A stretch of DNA of 64,000 nt, taken from NCBI GenBank assembly GCA_019639055.1, contig JAHBSP010000004.1, positions 1 through 64,000 on the forward strand. The letters run 5' to 3'. This DNA is from Microbacteriaceae bacterium (GTDB taxonomy: Bacteria; Actinomycetota; Actinomycetes; Actinomycetales; Microbacteriaceae). The notes beneath the pieces are model-generated. The model had not been told where the DNA came from. It did no database searches and was given only the letters and a program-made list of their open reading frames with translations. Positions 30,198-39,102 of this stretch are shown here, in pieces (position 1 is the stretch's first letter; each line of letters starts with the position of its first letter). Made by a program: the position numbers and the translations under genes.

Positions 30198-31463
30198 CTA
30201 ACCGGCGACTAAATCAAGTCTGTTTAATATCCCTAAATCAGTGTATGTGAAATGCTCAAAACTGGAAAAAATACTGTTTCCACTGTTGTTGAAGATAGTT
30301 ACACCGCTTGGGCCGATGTATTTAATGGCTTGGCCGGCAGCCATTACCCAGGAGCATTCAGAGTAGGAGAAGCATTCAAACCCTTCAGAAAGTAGGTAGG
30401 CACCTGTGACTATTGCCCCGCCGCCCTCAACAGCAGTGGGTTCAGTGGATCTCGTCTCATCCCCATAATAAATTTCTGTGAGGCTGGCTAGGGCTGCAAT
30501 AACTACGAGATCGTAAGTTTCTGCGAGCTCTCCCCAAGAACCTAACCATGGATTACTGGCTAAGAGATGTTCACGGAAAGTGCCAAAAGGAATGACATTG
30601 CGGTAGAGGTTGATACCCTCCACTTTCTCTTTTAGGTCGGTGCTCCCCAGATTTGCGGAAAAGGCTCCAAATACTGAGATTTGGTCGTTAGTAGCTCCAA
30701 CAGCCTGGAGTTTTGGAATGAAAGCGGTCGACTGGTTAACGTCAGAAGTGACAATTAGGTAATGCCCACCGACAACTGCAGTAGATATCTCGCTCTCAGC
30801 CTCCGAGAAGTCAAGAATTGTTGAGCCTTCAGCAAACTGTAATTCGCGAATTGAATCAAAGCCAAGGGCAATATCTGAAACATCACTACTGTCGAGTCTG
30901 AAAATCGTTAGCGGACCATCTGTTGTTAGCGCTAAATAGCGTCCAAATCCTGCCAATTCCGTTGCTTTGGTGAGGTAGTAGCCATCCGCTCCCAAAGTTG
31001 CGTCAGGCTGATTGGCACCAACGCCCAAGAAAGCAATTCCTTTTGCCTCGGCAAGAGGAAGTAGCACCTCCGTAAGTGCCGGGTCTATTGGCGCAAGCAC
31101 TGCATCCACTCCGGCGTCTGCTAATGCTTCAAAAGCTTTAGTTACACTCTCGCTGGTGGTGCCACCGTTTTTGTGGACAACCCTAACTAGTTCACCTGGT
31201 TCTCCCTGCGAAAGGTGAAGCCCCCCATCCTGATTTATATCGCGAACCGCAGTCTCCACAGCGGTGATTAGCGCATTAGCTACCGTGTTCTGTTCAAGGG
31301 TTGGATAGAGCGTTCCAATAAGTAATTTGCCGTCAGAAGTGTCCGGCTTCAGCTTTGCAGTAGAAGTTTCAGTGGGCGGTGGTGTCTCGTTCGGAACGCT
31401 ACATGCTGTAAAAATAAGTGCAATGCTTGCAAGTGCGGTGGCAGAAACCGAAAGACGCTTCAT
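30198..31463 (-). CDS. Periplasmic-binding-protein-like lipoprotein (Leu/Ile/Val-binding fold)
   Basis: A 421-residue exported lipoprotein. The signal peptide covers about 20 residues, ending in a lipobox IFTAC at Cys21. A type I periplasmic binding fold follows, with pieces such as GTLYP, FEALADAGVDAVLAPIDPA and AKGIAFLGVGANQPD. No ABC permease or ATPase is beside it, so it may serve distant transporters or act as a sensor. It heads the short FMO-SDR transcript. A bidirectional terminator lies between it and groES. Confidence 0.8.
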   Translation of the reverse strand: MKRLSVSATALASIALIFTACSVPNETPPPTETSTAKLKPDTSDGKLLIGTLYPTLEQNTVANALITAVETAVRDINQDGGLHLSQGEPGELVRVVHKNGGTTSESVTKAFEALADAGVDAVLAPIDPALTEVLLPLAEAKGIAFLGVGANQPDATLGADGYYLTKATELAGFGRYLALTTDGPLTIFRLDSSDVSDIALGFDSIRELQFAEGSTILDFSEAESEISTAVVGGHYLIVTSDVNQSTAFIPKLQAVGATNDQISVFGAFSANLGSTDLKEKVEGINLYRNVIPFGTFREHLLASNPWLGSWGELAETYDLVVIAALASLTEIYYGDETRSTEPTAVEGGGAIVTGAYLLSEGFECFSYSECSWVMAAGQAIKYIGPSGVTIFNNSGNSIFSSFEHFTYTDLGILNRLDLVAG

Positions 31464-31479
31464 TTTTACAGTTTAAACA

Positions 31480-31518
31480 AAATAACCCCAAGAGCAATAC
31501 AGGCTCTCGGGGTTATTT
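31480..31518 (-). terminator. Terminator after groES
   Basis: Long inverted repeat: AAATAACCCC plus AGAGC facing GCTCT plus GGGGTTATTT, with one mismatch and a 7-base loop. T-rich tracts flank both sides, so it could work in both directions. It is 10 bases after the groES stop on the minus strand. Confidence 0.85.
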
Positions 31519-31528
31519 TTTATGAGTC

Positions 31529-31825
31529 TTAGCGAACTACTACTGCGAGAATGTCGCGAGCGGAAAGAATCAGGAATTCTTCTCCACCGTACTTGACTTC
31601 AGTTACGCCGTACTTTGAGTAAATCACCTTGTCGCCAACAGCAACATCAAGTGGTACGCGGTTGCCGTTGTCGTCTATACGACCCGGTCCAACTGAAACA
31701 ACTTCGCCCTCTTGTGGCTTTTCTTTAGCAGAGTCTGGAATGAATAGACCAGATGCAGTAGTCTCCTCTGCTTCTAACTGCTTGATGACGATACGATCCT
31801 CGAGCGGCTTAATTGAGACCGACAA
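31529..31825 (-). CDS. groES: Co-chaperonin GroES
   Basis: Caps the GroEL chamber. The 98 residues begin [13 protein letters not shown] and include the mobile loop [10 protein letters not shown]. The start is a TTG with GAGGAA upstream. No groEL follows; the next feature is a terminator, so groEL lies elsewhere. A CIRCE element about 90 bases upstream indicates HrcA control. Confidence 0.96.
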   Translation of the reverse strand: MSVSIKPLEDRIVIKQLEAEETTASGLFIPDSAKEKPQEGEVVSVGPGRIDDNGNRVPLDVAVGDKVIYSKYGVTEVKYGGEEFLILSARDILAVVVR

Positions 31826-31913
31826 CTTGGTTCCTCAGCTTTCTGTGACGTAAAAATTATGGTCAGTATTAGCAATTCTCACTAATACATCCATAAGCAC
31901 TTTACCGCTTTAG

Positions 31914-31940
31914 TTAGCACTCTCGCAATACGAGTGCCAA
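31914..31940 (-). promoter_or_regulatory. CIRCE operator with overlapping groES promoter
   Basis: TTAGCACTC, nine bases, GAGTGCCAA: the HrcA-binding consensus TTAGCACTC-N9-GAGTGCTAA with one mismatch. On the minus strand a -35-like TTGGCA (31935-31940) and a -10-like CTAACT (31912-31917), 17 bases apart, overlap it. HrcA binding would therefore block groES transcription outside heat shock. The same site lies about 50 bases upstream of the divergent methyltransferase gene. Confidence 0.85.
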
Positions 31941-31976
31941 CTATTAGGATGATTTTCGCTAACAGCTTGATGCTTC

Positions 31977-31991
31977 TAAACTTATGGAGTG
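31977..31991 (+). promoter_or_regulatory. -10 box of a probable leaderless transcript
   Basis: TAAACT at 31977-31982 lies 6 bases before the GTG start at 31989, and no ribosome binding sequence is usable in between. That geometry fits a transcript that begins at the start codon, which is common in actinobacteria. A matching arrangement occurs before the MurE-like gene at 60399. Confidence 0.5.
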
Positions 31992-33167
31992 GACGCATCA
32001 CAGTTACGACAATTTCTAGAAAGCGGATTTCCGCTACTGGAGTCGGTAGAAGCAGACATCGAAGACTTGGATGCGCCCACCGCGGTCGACAAATTACGCA
32101 AAGCCGGGCACCCTGCCGAACTGGTATCAACCGTCCTCACTCAAGCAAAATTACGTAGAAAAGCGGTCGCAAAATTCGGTCCATATGCTGAGCGGATGCT
32201 ATTCACCGAAAACGGTTTAGAGATGGCGACAAGACTTCCGGTCGGTGCCGTCCATGCGCACCGGTTTCGCGCATCCGGAATTGAAAGGCTGATTGAACTG
32301 GGGTGCGGAATCGGTGGTGACACCCTCGCTTTTGCAGCCGCAGGATTGAACGTGAAAGCGGTCGAACAGGATGAAGTTACCGCAGCAATCGCTACCTGGA
32401 ACCTAGCATCTTTCCCAAACGTGAAAGTGGTCCATCAAAATGCAGAGAATACTGATGTGACGGGTGAAGAAGCAATCTGGGCCGACCCGAGCAGGCGAAC
32501 AGAGCGTCGCCGAGGAATCGTCAACCCGGAAGATTACTCTCCAACGCTCACTGAGCTCTACAAGAAAGTCGGCGGAAAGCCAATGGGAGTAAAGGTCTCC
32601 CCGGCTCTAGATCATGAGGCAATACCGGCAGGAACTGAAGCACAATGGATTACCCACAACGGGGAAACGGTTGAGCTAGTGCTCTGGTCAGGTAAACTCG
32701 CCCGTTCTGGTGTCGCGCGTTCTGCCCTGGTAGTAACCGATTCCGGCTATCAAGAAATCAACGCCGAAGCCCCGACAGCGGATGAGCTCCCCGGACCATT
32801 GCGTAAATACATTTATGAACCAGTTGGTGCGGTGATTCGTGCTCAGCTGGTAGGGATGCTCGCAAGGCAGCTATCCGCTCATCCCATTAGCCAAGGAATC
32901 GGCTACCTAACTGCAAGAGGCAAAATCGACACCGCCTTTGCCACCTGTTTTGAAGTGCTAACCACCACTCGTCTCGATGCTAAAGAGATTAGTGCTGCAC
33001 TCACAGAAGCCGGAATCGGCAAATTAGAAATCAAAAAACGTGGCGTTGATATCGATCCAGAAGCATTTCGTAAGCAACTAAAACTTGGCAGATTTAAGAA
33101 AAAAGGTGTGCTTATCCTGACCCGAGTTCTAGGAGAACACCTAGCTATTATTGCTCAAAGGGTTTGA
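31989..33167 (+). CDS. Class I SAM-dependent methyltransferase, THUMP-like type
   Basis: A 392-residue protein. The SAM-binding [19 protein letters not shown] is near residue 105. It also has WADPSRR, where many nucleic-acid methyltransferases carry an acidic-Pro-Pro motif, and a C-terminal domain with ITKRG-like [17 protein letters not shown]. It resembles the actinobacterial THUMP-domain-like methyltransferases, whose substrate (probably RNA) is not settled. The start is a GTG. Its 3' end overlaps tsaD on the opposite strand by 27 bases. Confidence 0.75.
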   Translation: MDASQLRQFLESGFPLLESVEADIEDLDAPTAVDKLRKAGHPAELVSTVLTQAKLRRKAVAKFGPYAERMLFTENGLEMATRLPVGAVHAHRFRASGIERLIELGCGIGGDTLAFAAAGLNVKAVEQDEVTAAIATWNLASFPNVKVVHQNAENTDVTGEEAIWADPSRRTERRRGIVNPEDYSPTLTELYKKVGGKPMGVKVSPALDHEAIPAGTEAQWITHNGETVELVLWSGKLARSGVARSALVVTDSGYQEINAEAPTADELPGPLRKYIYEPVGAVIRAQLVGMLARQLSAHPISQGIGYLTARGKIDTAFATCFEVLTTTRLDAKEISAALTEAGIGKLEIKKRGVDIDPEAFRKQLKLGRFKKKGVLILTRVLGEHLAIIAQRV

Positions 33168-34664
33168 AACCGGCATGATCGGATCAACGGCAAAGGTAAG
33201 CGCGGATGCCGGGAGCCCAGCAGAAATAAGCTCGGCACCGAGTGCGGCAATCATCGCGCCGTTATCGGTGGCAAGTTTTAGTGAAGGAATCAGCAGTTCA
33301 ATGCCGTTTGCTTCACAAAGCCTCGCAGCCTCGTCTCGAAGCTGGGCGTTGGCAACCACACCGCCACCGAGCATCAGCCGAGGTATCTCATAGTGCTTGC
33401 AGGCATCAATCGCTTTAGTGAGCAAAACGTCAATAACAGCCGCTCTGAAGCTGGCAGCAATGTCAGCTACCGGAACTTCTTCCCCGCGCTGTTTCAACTG
33501 CTGAACGGTGCGCCAAACCGCTGTTTTTAGTCCAGAGAATGAGAAATCGAAGCGATGCTCTGCCTGATCTTTTGGAAGCGTCAGTGCCCTGGGAAAGTTG
33601 AAAGCATCCGGATTTCCAGAAGCAGCAGCCTTATCAATGTGTGGACCTCCCGGATAGGGAAGATCGAGCAATCTAGCCACCTTATCGAATGCTTCACCGG
33701 CAGCATCATCAAGAGTTTGCCCCAAAAGCTCGGTGTCGGTCACCAAGTCGCGCACTAGCAGAAGCTCAGTGTGCCCGCCAGAGACAAGCAGGGCAATCGC
33801 CGGATACTGCAAATTCGTGGCTGGCTCACCTACGGCATTTAATAGCCCCGCACTCACATGCCCAACAAGGTGATTCACCCCATAGATTGGTTTTCCTGTG
33901 GATGCGGCGAGCGCTTTGGCCGCGCCAACACCGACCATCAGAGCACCGGCGAGACCAGGACCTGCAGTAACTGCGATAGCGTCGATGTCGGCAAGTGTGA
34001 CGCCGGCTGTTTCTAAAGCACGCTTGATGGTTGGTTCAAACGCTTCTAAGTGTGCCCTAGCTGCGATCTCCGGAACTACGCCACCAAAACGTTCATGCTC
34101 AGGCGCAGATGAGGCAATCTCGTTAGCGAGTAGCGTGCGACCTCTGACAATACCGACACCGGTTTCATCGCATGATGTTTCGATACCAAGCACAAGTGGT
34201 TCCCTAGACATTTCCAGCATCATACTGAGGGCATCCACTTTGCCACCCTCGTAATAGCCTTTACGCACTCGCACATCAACAAAACCGAGTTTGCGGTAGA
34301 GCTGCTGGGCGACCTGGTTATCTAGCCGCACTTCAAGATGCACACGAAGAGCATTTTGCGCCTTCGCTACTTCGAGTAACCGCTGCATAAGCGCCAAACC
34401 AACGCCTTTACCTCGTGCTAGCGGGTCGACGGCAATTGTTGCAACATCTGCGTCTGCGCTATCTGGGGCCAACACTCCTGCATAGCCAATAACTTCTTTA
34501 CCTTCTCCGGTTGTCTCAGCTACGAAATAGTGCCTTGCTGGGCCTAGAAGTTCCGCTTCCAAAGCCCGAGCACTCCAGGGGTCACTCGGGAAGGATGCTA
34601 GCTCAATCGCCACTATCGGTTCTAAATCAAAGTGGTTGGCTTCGCGAATTTCAAAATCGCTCAT
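33141..34664 (-). CDS. tsaD: RimI-TsaD fusion: ribosomal-protein acetyltransferase plus t6A synthase
   Basis: A 507-residue protein joining two usually separate enzymes in one frame. Residues 1-150 form a RimI-like GNAT domain with the acetyl-CoA loop RGKGVG at 84-89. From about residue 152 the TsaD domain begins [18 protein letters not shown], with metal ligands in HLVGH (His265 and His269) and later SGGHTELL. TsaD transfers the threonylcarbamoyl group to A37 of tRNAs reading ANN codons. The internal Met152 could be a second start giving TsaD alone. It overlaps tsaB by 4 bases. Confidence 0.93.
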   Translation of the reverse strand: MSDFEIREANHFDLEPIVAIELASFPSDPWSARALEAELLGPARHYFVAETTGEGKEVIGYAGVLAPDSADADVATIAVDPLARGKGVGLALMQRLLEVAKAQNALRVHLEVRLDNQVAQQLYRKLGFVDVRVRKGYYEGGKVDALSMMLEMSREPLVLGIETSCDETGVGIVRGRTLLANEIASSAPEHERFGGVVPEIAARAHLEAFEPTIKRALETAGVTLADIDAIAVTAGPGLAGALMVGVGAAKALAASTGKPIYGVNHLVGHVSAGLLNAVGEPATNLQYPAIALLVSGGHTELLLVRDLVTDTELLGQTLDDAAGEAFDKVARLLDLPYPGGPHIDKAAASGNPDAFNFPRALTLPKDQAEHRFDFSFSGLKTAVWRTVQQLKQRGEEVPVADIAASFRAAVIDVLLTKAIDACKHYEIPRLMLGGGVVANAQLRDEAARLCEANGIELLIPSLKLATDNGAMIAALGAELISAGLPASALTFAVDPIMPVSNPLSNNS

Positions 34665-35236
34665 GCGCCACCCTCCTTTTTAAGCTGCGGTACAGCATCC
34701 GCGTCACGGAGGTAGAAAGGAGTGAGGATATTTTGCTCAGAGTTTTCGGCGAGATACCCCCCAAGCCGGGCGAGATTTATTGCGGAGATTTCGGAGAGCT
34801 TGTGCACATCCTCAGCCAGTTCAGTGTTTTGAATAAGTGTCGGCCCGAATATTCGAACACCGCTTGTGTCATAATGACTCACTGCGTGCTCTCGGCGGCG
34901 AACATCGGTTCCGACCTTGCCAAGGTCTGCCATGGCGTCGTGTGAACACACGCCAAAATATGGGATGCCGCGACCGAACGCCAAGGCCCTCCCAGCAGCG
35001 ATTCCGATTCGTAGTCCTGTAAATGGTCCAGGGCCCATACCGATGACTACACCCCGAAGATTTTCTCCAGTGGATGCGGTATGCGAGTCAGCGACCTCAA
35101 GCGCCTGTTCGATAAAAACTCCGATAACTTCTGCGTGCGCTCTGGTGTCACTAGATTGCACCTCGTAGAGCACTTCGCCACCTTTGCTGAGGAGTGCGAG
35201 AGCGGTGCCGATGGACGTATCAATGCCCAAAAACAT
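34661..35236 (-). CDS. tsaB: TsaB, t6A complex dimerisation subunit
   Basis: Partner of TsaD in tRNA t6A formation, 191 residues. It starts [14 protein letters not shown] and contains the family block [22 protein letters not shown]. It belongs to the ASKHA-like fold without the catalytic metal site. Coding regions overlap tsaE (17 bases) and tsaD (4 bases), so expression is coupled. Confidence 0.93.
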   Translation of the reverse strand: MFLGIDTSIGTALALLSKGGEVLYEVQSSDTRAHAEVIGVFIEQALEVADSHTASTGENLRGVVIGMGPGPFTGLRIGIAAGRALAFGRGIPYFGVCSHDAMADLGKVGTDVRRREHAVSHYDTSGVRIFGPTLIQNTELAEDVHKLSEISAINLARLGGYLAENSEQNILTPFYLRDADAVPQLKKEGGA

Positions 35237-35690
35237 TTGCTGCCTCCTCGTTAAAAGTCAGGGTACGAATCTCTGTTTCGGGATCCGCTTCAATCTCGAT
35301 CTCGAAATATCTTCCCGGAGCCCATTCGGGATCGATTTTGCCTCTTCCCCACTCAATTACGGTAGCGTTTTGTTCAAAGTCGAGGTCGAGGTCCTCCAAC
35401 TCGTATGCTGAGGCGAGGCGATAAGCGTCGACGTGGATTAGTCCGAAACTACTTCTTGCTTCACTTGAGTCTCTGCGATACTGTCTAGAAATTACAAACG
35501 TCGGGCTGGAAACCGCGTCGGTAATTCCGAGCCCTGCTGCTATTGATTTGGTGAGGGTAGTTTTACCGGCACCCAAGTCCCCAACCAGAACCAGTACATC
35601 GCCACCTCGAAGAGAGGCAGCTATTTTGGTGCCGAATTCGTGCATCCGCTCCAAAGAATCTATAGAAATTTGGGGGCGCTGATCAGACAT
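35220..35690 (-). CDS. tsaE: TsaE, t6A ATPase
   Basis: P-loop ATPase that activates the TsaB-TsaD pair. The Walker A is GDLGAGKTTLTK. FVISRQY, HVDAYRL and VIEWGRG are typical of the family. I chose the ATG at 35690 (156 residues) over a TTG four codons earlier because GAAAGAAA precedes it. It overlaps alr by 8 bases. Confidence 0.93.
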   Translation of the reverse strand: MSDQRPQISIDSLERMHEFGTKIAASLRGGDVLVLVGDLGAGKTTLTKSIAAGLGITDAVSSPTFVISRQYRRDSSEARSSFGLIHVDAYRLASAYELEDLDLDFEQNATVIEWGRGKIDPEWAPGRYFEIEIEADPETEIRTLTFNEEAANVFGH

Positions 35691-36795
35691 ATTTTCTTTC
35701 AACCCTAGAACCGAGTCTTGTCAGAAGTTCGTAATTGATTGTGTCTGCCTCGATTGCCCAATCCTCTAAGGATGGTTCACCGCGCTCAGGATCGCCATAA
35801 ATTATAACTTCAGACCCGATAGCGGGAGAATCAGTGCCTAATTCGACCACAAACTGGTCCATAGCGACAGTTCCGACCACCGGGTAGCGCTTACCTACAA
35901 TGCTCACCCAAAGTTTCTCTGGGCGACGAATTCGCGGTAATCCGTCAGCGTATCCGCAACCAACAAGGCCAAGTCTCGTATCTTCTTTGGCGCGAAATCT
36001 GAACCCGTAGGATACTCCCGCACCAGCTTTTACTTCCCGGGTACCGAGTAGTTCTGCAGTGAGTTTCAGCGCCGGTTTCAAGCCGAAAGCGTGAGAAGAG
36101 GATGCAGTGATTGGCGAATAACCGTAAATCGCGATTCCGGAGCGCACCATATTGAATTTCGCAGAGAGAGGCATCAGTATAGTTTCACTCGCAGCCACAT
36201 GCAAAAATTCTGGCTTCAGCCCCGCAGCTTTGGCTTCTTCAACAATCTGCTGGAAAACCTGCACCTGCGCTTCATTCTCGTCTACGCTCGTATTCGAGAG
36301 GTGGGTGAAGATTCCCTGCACTTTCAGGATGCCTGCCCGCTCCATCCGCGCAGCCTCCTGAAACGCTGTGGCCCGCGAAGTTGCATCGAACCCATTCCTA
36401 CTCAAACCAGAATCCATCTTCAGATGCACAGAAGCGTGGCTCCCAGAAGTGGCCAGAAGTGTCTTCTCCAAAAGTTCCAGGTGACGAAGGTCACTTAGAG
36501 CGAGAGTGATCTTTTGTGAAAGCGCGAGCGCAAAATCATCAGATTCGGAAAGACCCCAGGCAAGAATTGGTGGTTCGGGAAGCGCGGCTCGAATCTTGAA
36601 AGCTTCGGCCAGGTCGAAAGTCCCCAGCCAGTCGGCGCCTCCAGCAATAGCAGCGGTGGCCGCTTGGGTAACGCCTAGACCGTATCCCCCAGCTTTTACA
36701 ACCGCTAGAAAAGAAGAATCCGAGTTCAAGGACTTTAGGTAGCGAACATTTGCAGAAATCGCATCGAGACTTACTTCAGCTACACGCTTGGTCAC
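35683..36795 (-). CDS. alr: Alanine racemase
   Basis: PLP enzyme making D-alanine for peptidoglycan, 370 residues. The PLP lysine is Lys34 in VVKAGGYGLG; the family usually reads VVKADAYGHG, so two residues after the lysine differ. The second catalytic residue, a tyrosine, is in AGVSYGFRF. It overlaps acpS by 4 bases. The order tsaE-alr-acpS-glmS groups wall-precursor genes. Confidence 0.93.
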   Translation of the reverse strand: MTKRVAEVSLDAISANVRYLKSLNSDSSFLAVVKAGGYGLGVTQAATAAIAGGADWLGTFDLAEAFKIRAALPEPPILAWGLSESDDFALALSQKITLALSDLRHLELLEKTLLATSGSHASVHLKMDSGLSRNGFDATSRATAFQEAARMERAGILKVQGIFTHLSNTSVDENEAQVQVFQQIVEEAKAAGLKPEFLHVAASETILMPLSAKFNMVRSGIAIYGYSPITASSSHAFGLKPALKLTAELLGTREVKAGAGVSYGFRFRAKEDTRLGLVGCGYADGLPRIRRPEKLWVSIVGKRYPVVGTVAMDQFVVELGTDSPAIGSEVIIYGDPERGEPSLEDWAIEADTINYELLTRLGSRVERKYV

Positions 36796-37217
36796 TTGGC
36801 ACCGCCTAGACCGCCTGAACCAGATACGTGTTCATGCTTTGCGTCACCATTGTCGCCGAGTCTTTCCAACAACACATAAGCGATAGCAATACCGCCATCG
36901 TGGCTGATACTCAAATGCGCTTTGGCGTTTAGGTTCGAAATAAGTTCTGCACACCCGCCGGTGAAGCGAAAAAATGGACGGTCCCCTCGGGAGGTGATTT
37001 GCACATCCTGGAAACTGAAATCCTCGATGCCACCAGCAGCTTTAATGAACGCCTCTTTGGCTGCGAATTTGCCGGCCATAGAGAAGAATCTTGACCCAGC
37101 TTCGGCAATCTCTGTTTCAGATAGCAGCCTAGGAAGAAGTGCGGGCTGTTTTTCGGTTTGCTTCCGAAATCGCTCCACATCGACCACATCGACCCCGATG
37201 CCGATAATTCCAGCCAC
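36792..37217 (-). CDS. acpS: Holo-[acyl carrier protein] synthase
   Basis: Attaches 4'-phosphopantetheine to acyl carrier protein. The 141 residues include GIGVDVVDVERF at the N-terminus with the magnesium-binding aspartate, FAAKEAFIKA, and HLSISHD. A Gly/Ser-rich C-terminal tail of about 15 residues is extra. It overlaps glmS by one base and alr by four. Confidence 0.93.
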   Translation of the reverse strand: MAGIIGIGVDVVDVERFRKQTEKQPALLPRLLSETEIAEAGSRFFSMAGKFAAKEAFIKAAGGIEDFSFQDVQITSRGDRPFFRFTGGCAELISNLNAKAHLSISHDGGIAIAYVLLERLGDNGDAKHEHVSGSGGLGGAK

Positions 37218-39070
37218 TATTCAACCGTTACGCTCTTAGCCAGATTGCGAGGTTGATCCACATCAAGTTTTTTGGCTGTAGCAAGCTCCAAGGCAAAGAA
37301 TTGTAAAGGAACAACGGCAAGAAGCGGCTCGAATAGAGGGTCGGCAAGCGGAACTGGAATAACCATATCGCTCGATGAAAGCACTGAAGCATCCCCCGCT
37401 TCAGCGATGGCAATCACTTGCGCACCTCTAGCGGATATTTCTTTGATGTTGGAAACAACTTTTGAATGAATCTGCTCGCTGCCTCTTGGACTTGGAACAA
37501 TCACAATCACGGGTTGCCCACCCTCAATCAGCGCGATTGGCCCGTGCTTCAATTCACCTGCAGCGAATCCTTCAGCATGAATATAAGAAAGCTCCTTAAG
37601 CTTCAATGCACCTTCCAATGCCACAGGGTAACCAACATGCCTTCCCAAGAAAAGCACTGAAGGAGTAGACGCTAAACCAACCGCTAAAGATTTAACATCT
37701 TCATGAAGCTCTAAAGCTTTTCCAATTTTCTCAGGAATTGAAACCAGTTGATCGACTGCGCGACTTAAAACTGACTCTGAAATAGAATTTCGCAACTTTG
37801 CAAAATGTAACCCAAAAAGATAGAGGGCTGTGACCTGTGCAACAAACGCCTTAGTACTCGCTACGGCGACCTCTGGGCCAGCGTGTGTATAGAGAACGGC
37901 GTCTGACTCGCGAGGGATGGTAGCACCCTGAGTGTTGCATATAGAAAGCGTCCGAGCACCAAGTTCCTTTGCCTTGCGAACAGCCAACATAGTGTCCATC
38001 GTTTCGCCAGACTGACTAACTGAAATCACGAGAGTATTAGAGTCAATAACCGCTTCTCTGTAACCAAATTCGTGACTCAGCTCTACCTCAACGGGAATCT
38101 TTGCCCATTCCTCTACCGCATATTTTGCAACCATTCCGGCGTATGAGGCAGTTCCGCAAGCAAGAATTACAATCCTATTGATACCGAGAAGTATTTCCTC
38201 AGAAAGTGTCCCCAGTTTTCCAAGATTTACTTCGCCATCATGTATCCTGCCGGTTAGCGTACTGGATACCGCAGTTGGAGATTCATAGATCTCTTTCACC
38301 ATGAAACTTGACCAACCGCCTTTTTGTGCGGCAGAAGCATCCCAGTCGACTTCAAATTCTTGGAAAGATGCCTCTTGTCCATTGAAGTCTGTAACTATGA
38401 AGCCTTCAGGGATTATTTCCACAATCCGGTCTTCATCTACAGCAATAGCACGATTTGTATACTGCACAAATGCGGCAACATCCGATCCGAGGAAAGTTTC
38501 GTTATCGCCGATACCTATTACAAGTGGGGACTTATGCCGAGCTGCAAGGACAAGTTCCGGATATTCAGTATGAACGGCAAGGATCGTAAACTGACCAACA
38601 AGCATCCTGGCTAGCCTACGAAATGCCTCCCGAAAATCGCCTAACTCATCGGTGAGTTTACCCAAGTAGACAGCGGCTGCTTCGGTATCGGTTTCACTTG
38701 AAAACTCGTAGCCTTCTGCTGCAAGCTCAGCTTTCATTTCAGCAAAATTTTCGATAATGCCGTTGTGAATAAGCGCAATCTTGCCGTCGTTAGATAGGTG
38801 AGGGTGTGCGTTGTTATCAGTTGGACCGCCATGTGTTGCCCAACGAGTATGACCAATACCTGCTGAACCAGCAGGCAAGGGTGAACTAGCTATTGCATCC
38901 TTGAGTACTTTTAATTTGCCGGCACGTTTGATATTGTGAAGGGTATTATCATCCGTGCCAATTAATGCAATTCCAGCAGAGTCATATCCTCGATACTCTA
39001 ACCTTGATAGGCCGTTGATCAGCACTTCTGAGATATCTTTTGGGCCAGCGTATCCGACGATTCCACACAT
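37217..39070 (-). CDS. glmS: Glucosamine-6-phosphate synthase
   Basis: Makes glucosamine-6-phosphate from fructose-6-phosphate and glutamine. The 617 residues begin MCGIVGYAG, leaving Cys2 as the N-terminal nucleophile of the glutaminase domain. Two SIS domains follow (residues about 295-600), with sugar-phosphate residues in SQSGETMDT, and the chain ends LAKSVTVE. No glmS ribozyme was seen in the 32-base spacer upstream. It sits between glmM and acpS. Confidence 0.96.
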   Translation of the reverse strand: MCGIVGYAGPKDISEVLINGLSRLEYRGYDSAGIALIGTDDNTLHNIKRAGKLKVLKDAIASSPLPAGSAGIGHTRWATHGGPTDNNAHPHLSNDGKIALIHNGIIENFAEMKAELAAEGYEFSSETDTEAAAVYLGKLTDELGDFREAFRRLARMLVGQFTILAVHTEYPELVLAARHKSPLVIGIGDNETFLGSDVAAFVQYTNRAIAVDEDRIVEIIPEGFIVTDFNGQEASFQEFEVDWDASAAQKGGWSSFMVKEIYESPTAVSSTLTGRIHDGEVNLGKLGTLSEEILLGINRIVILACGTASYAGMVAKYAVEEWAKIPVEVELSHEFGYREAVIDSNTLVISVSQSGETMDTMLAVRKAKELGARTLSICNTQGATIPRESDAVLYTHAGPEVAVASTKAFVAQVTALYLFGLHFAKLRNSISESVLSRAVDQLVSIPEKIGKALELHEDVKSLAVGLASTPSVLFLGRHVGYPVALEGALKLKELSYIHAEGFAAGELKHGPIALIEGGQPVIVIVPSPRGSEQIHSKVVSNIKEISARGAQVIAIAEAGDASVLSSSDMVIPVPLADPLFEPLLAVVPLQFFALELATAKKLDVDQPRNLAKSVTVE

Positions 39071-39102
39071 GAGATAAGTCTACAAATTATTTATGGGATG
39101 CA

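Noticed and set aside
39071-39102. glmS ribozyme upstream of glmS
   Set aside because: The gap to glmM is only 32 bases, too short for the ribozyme, and no such pattern is visible.
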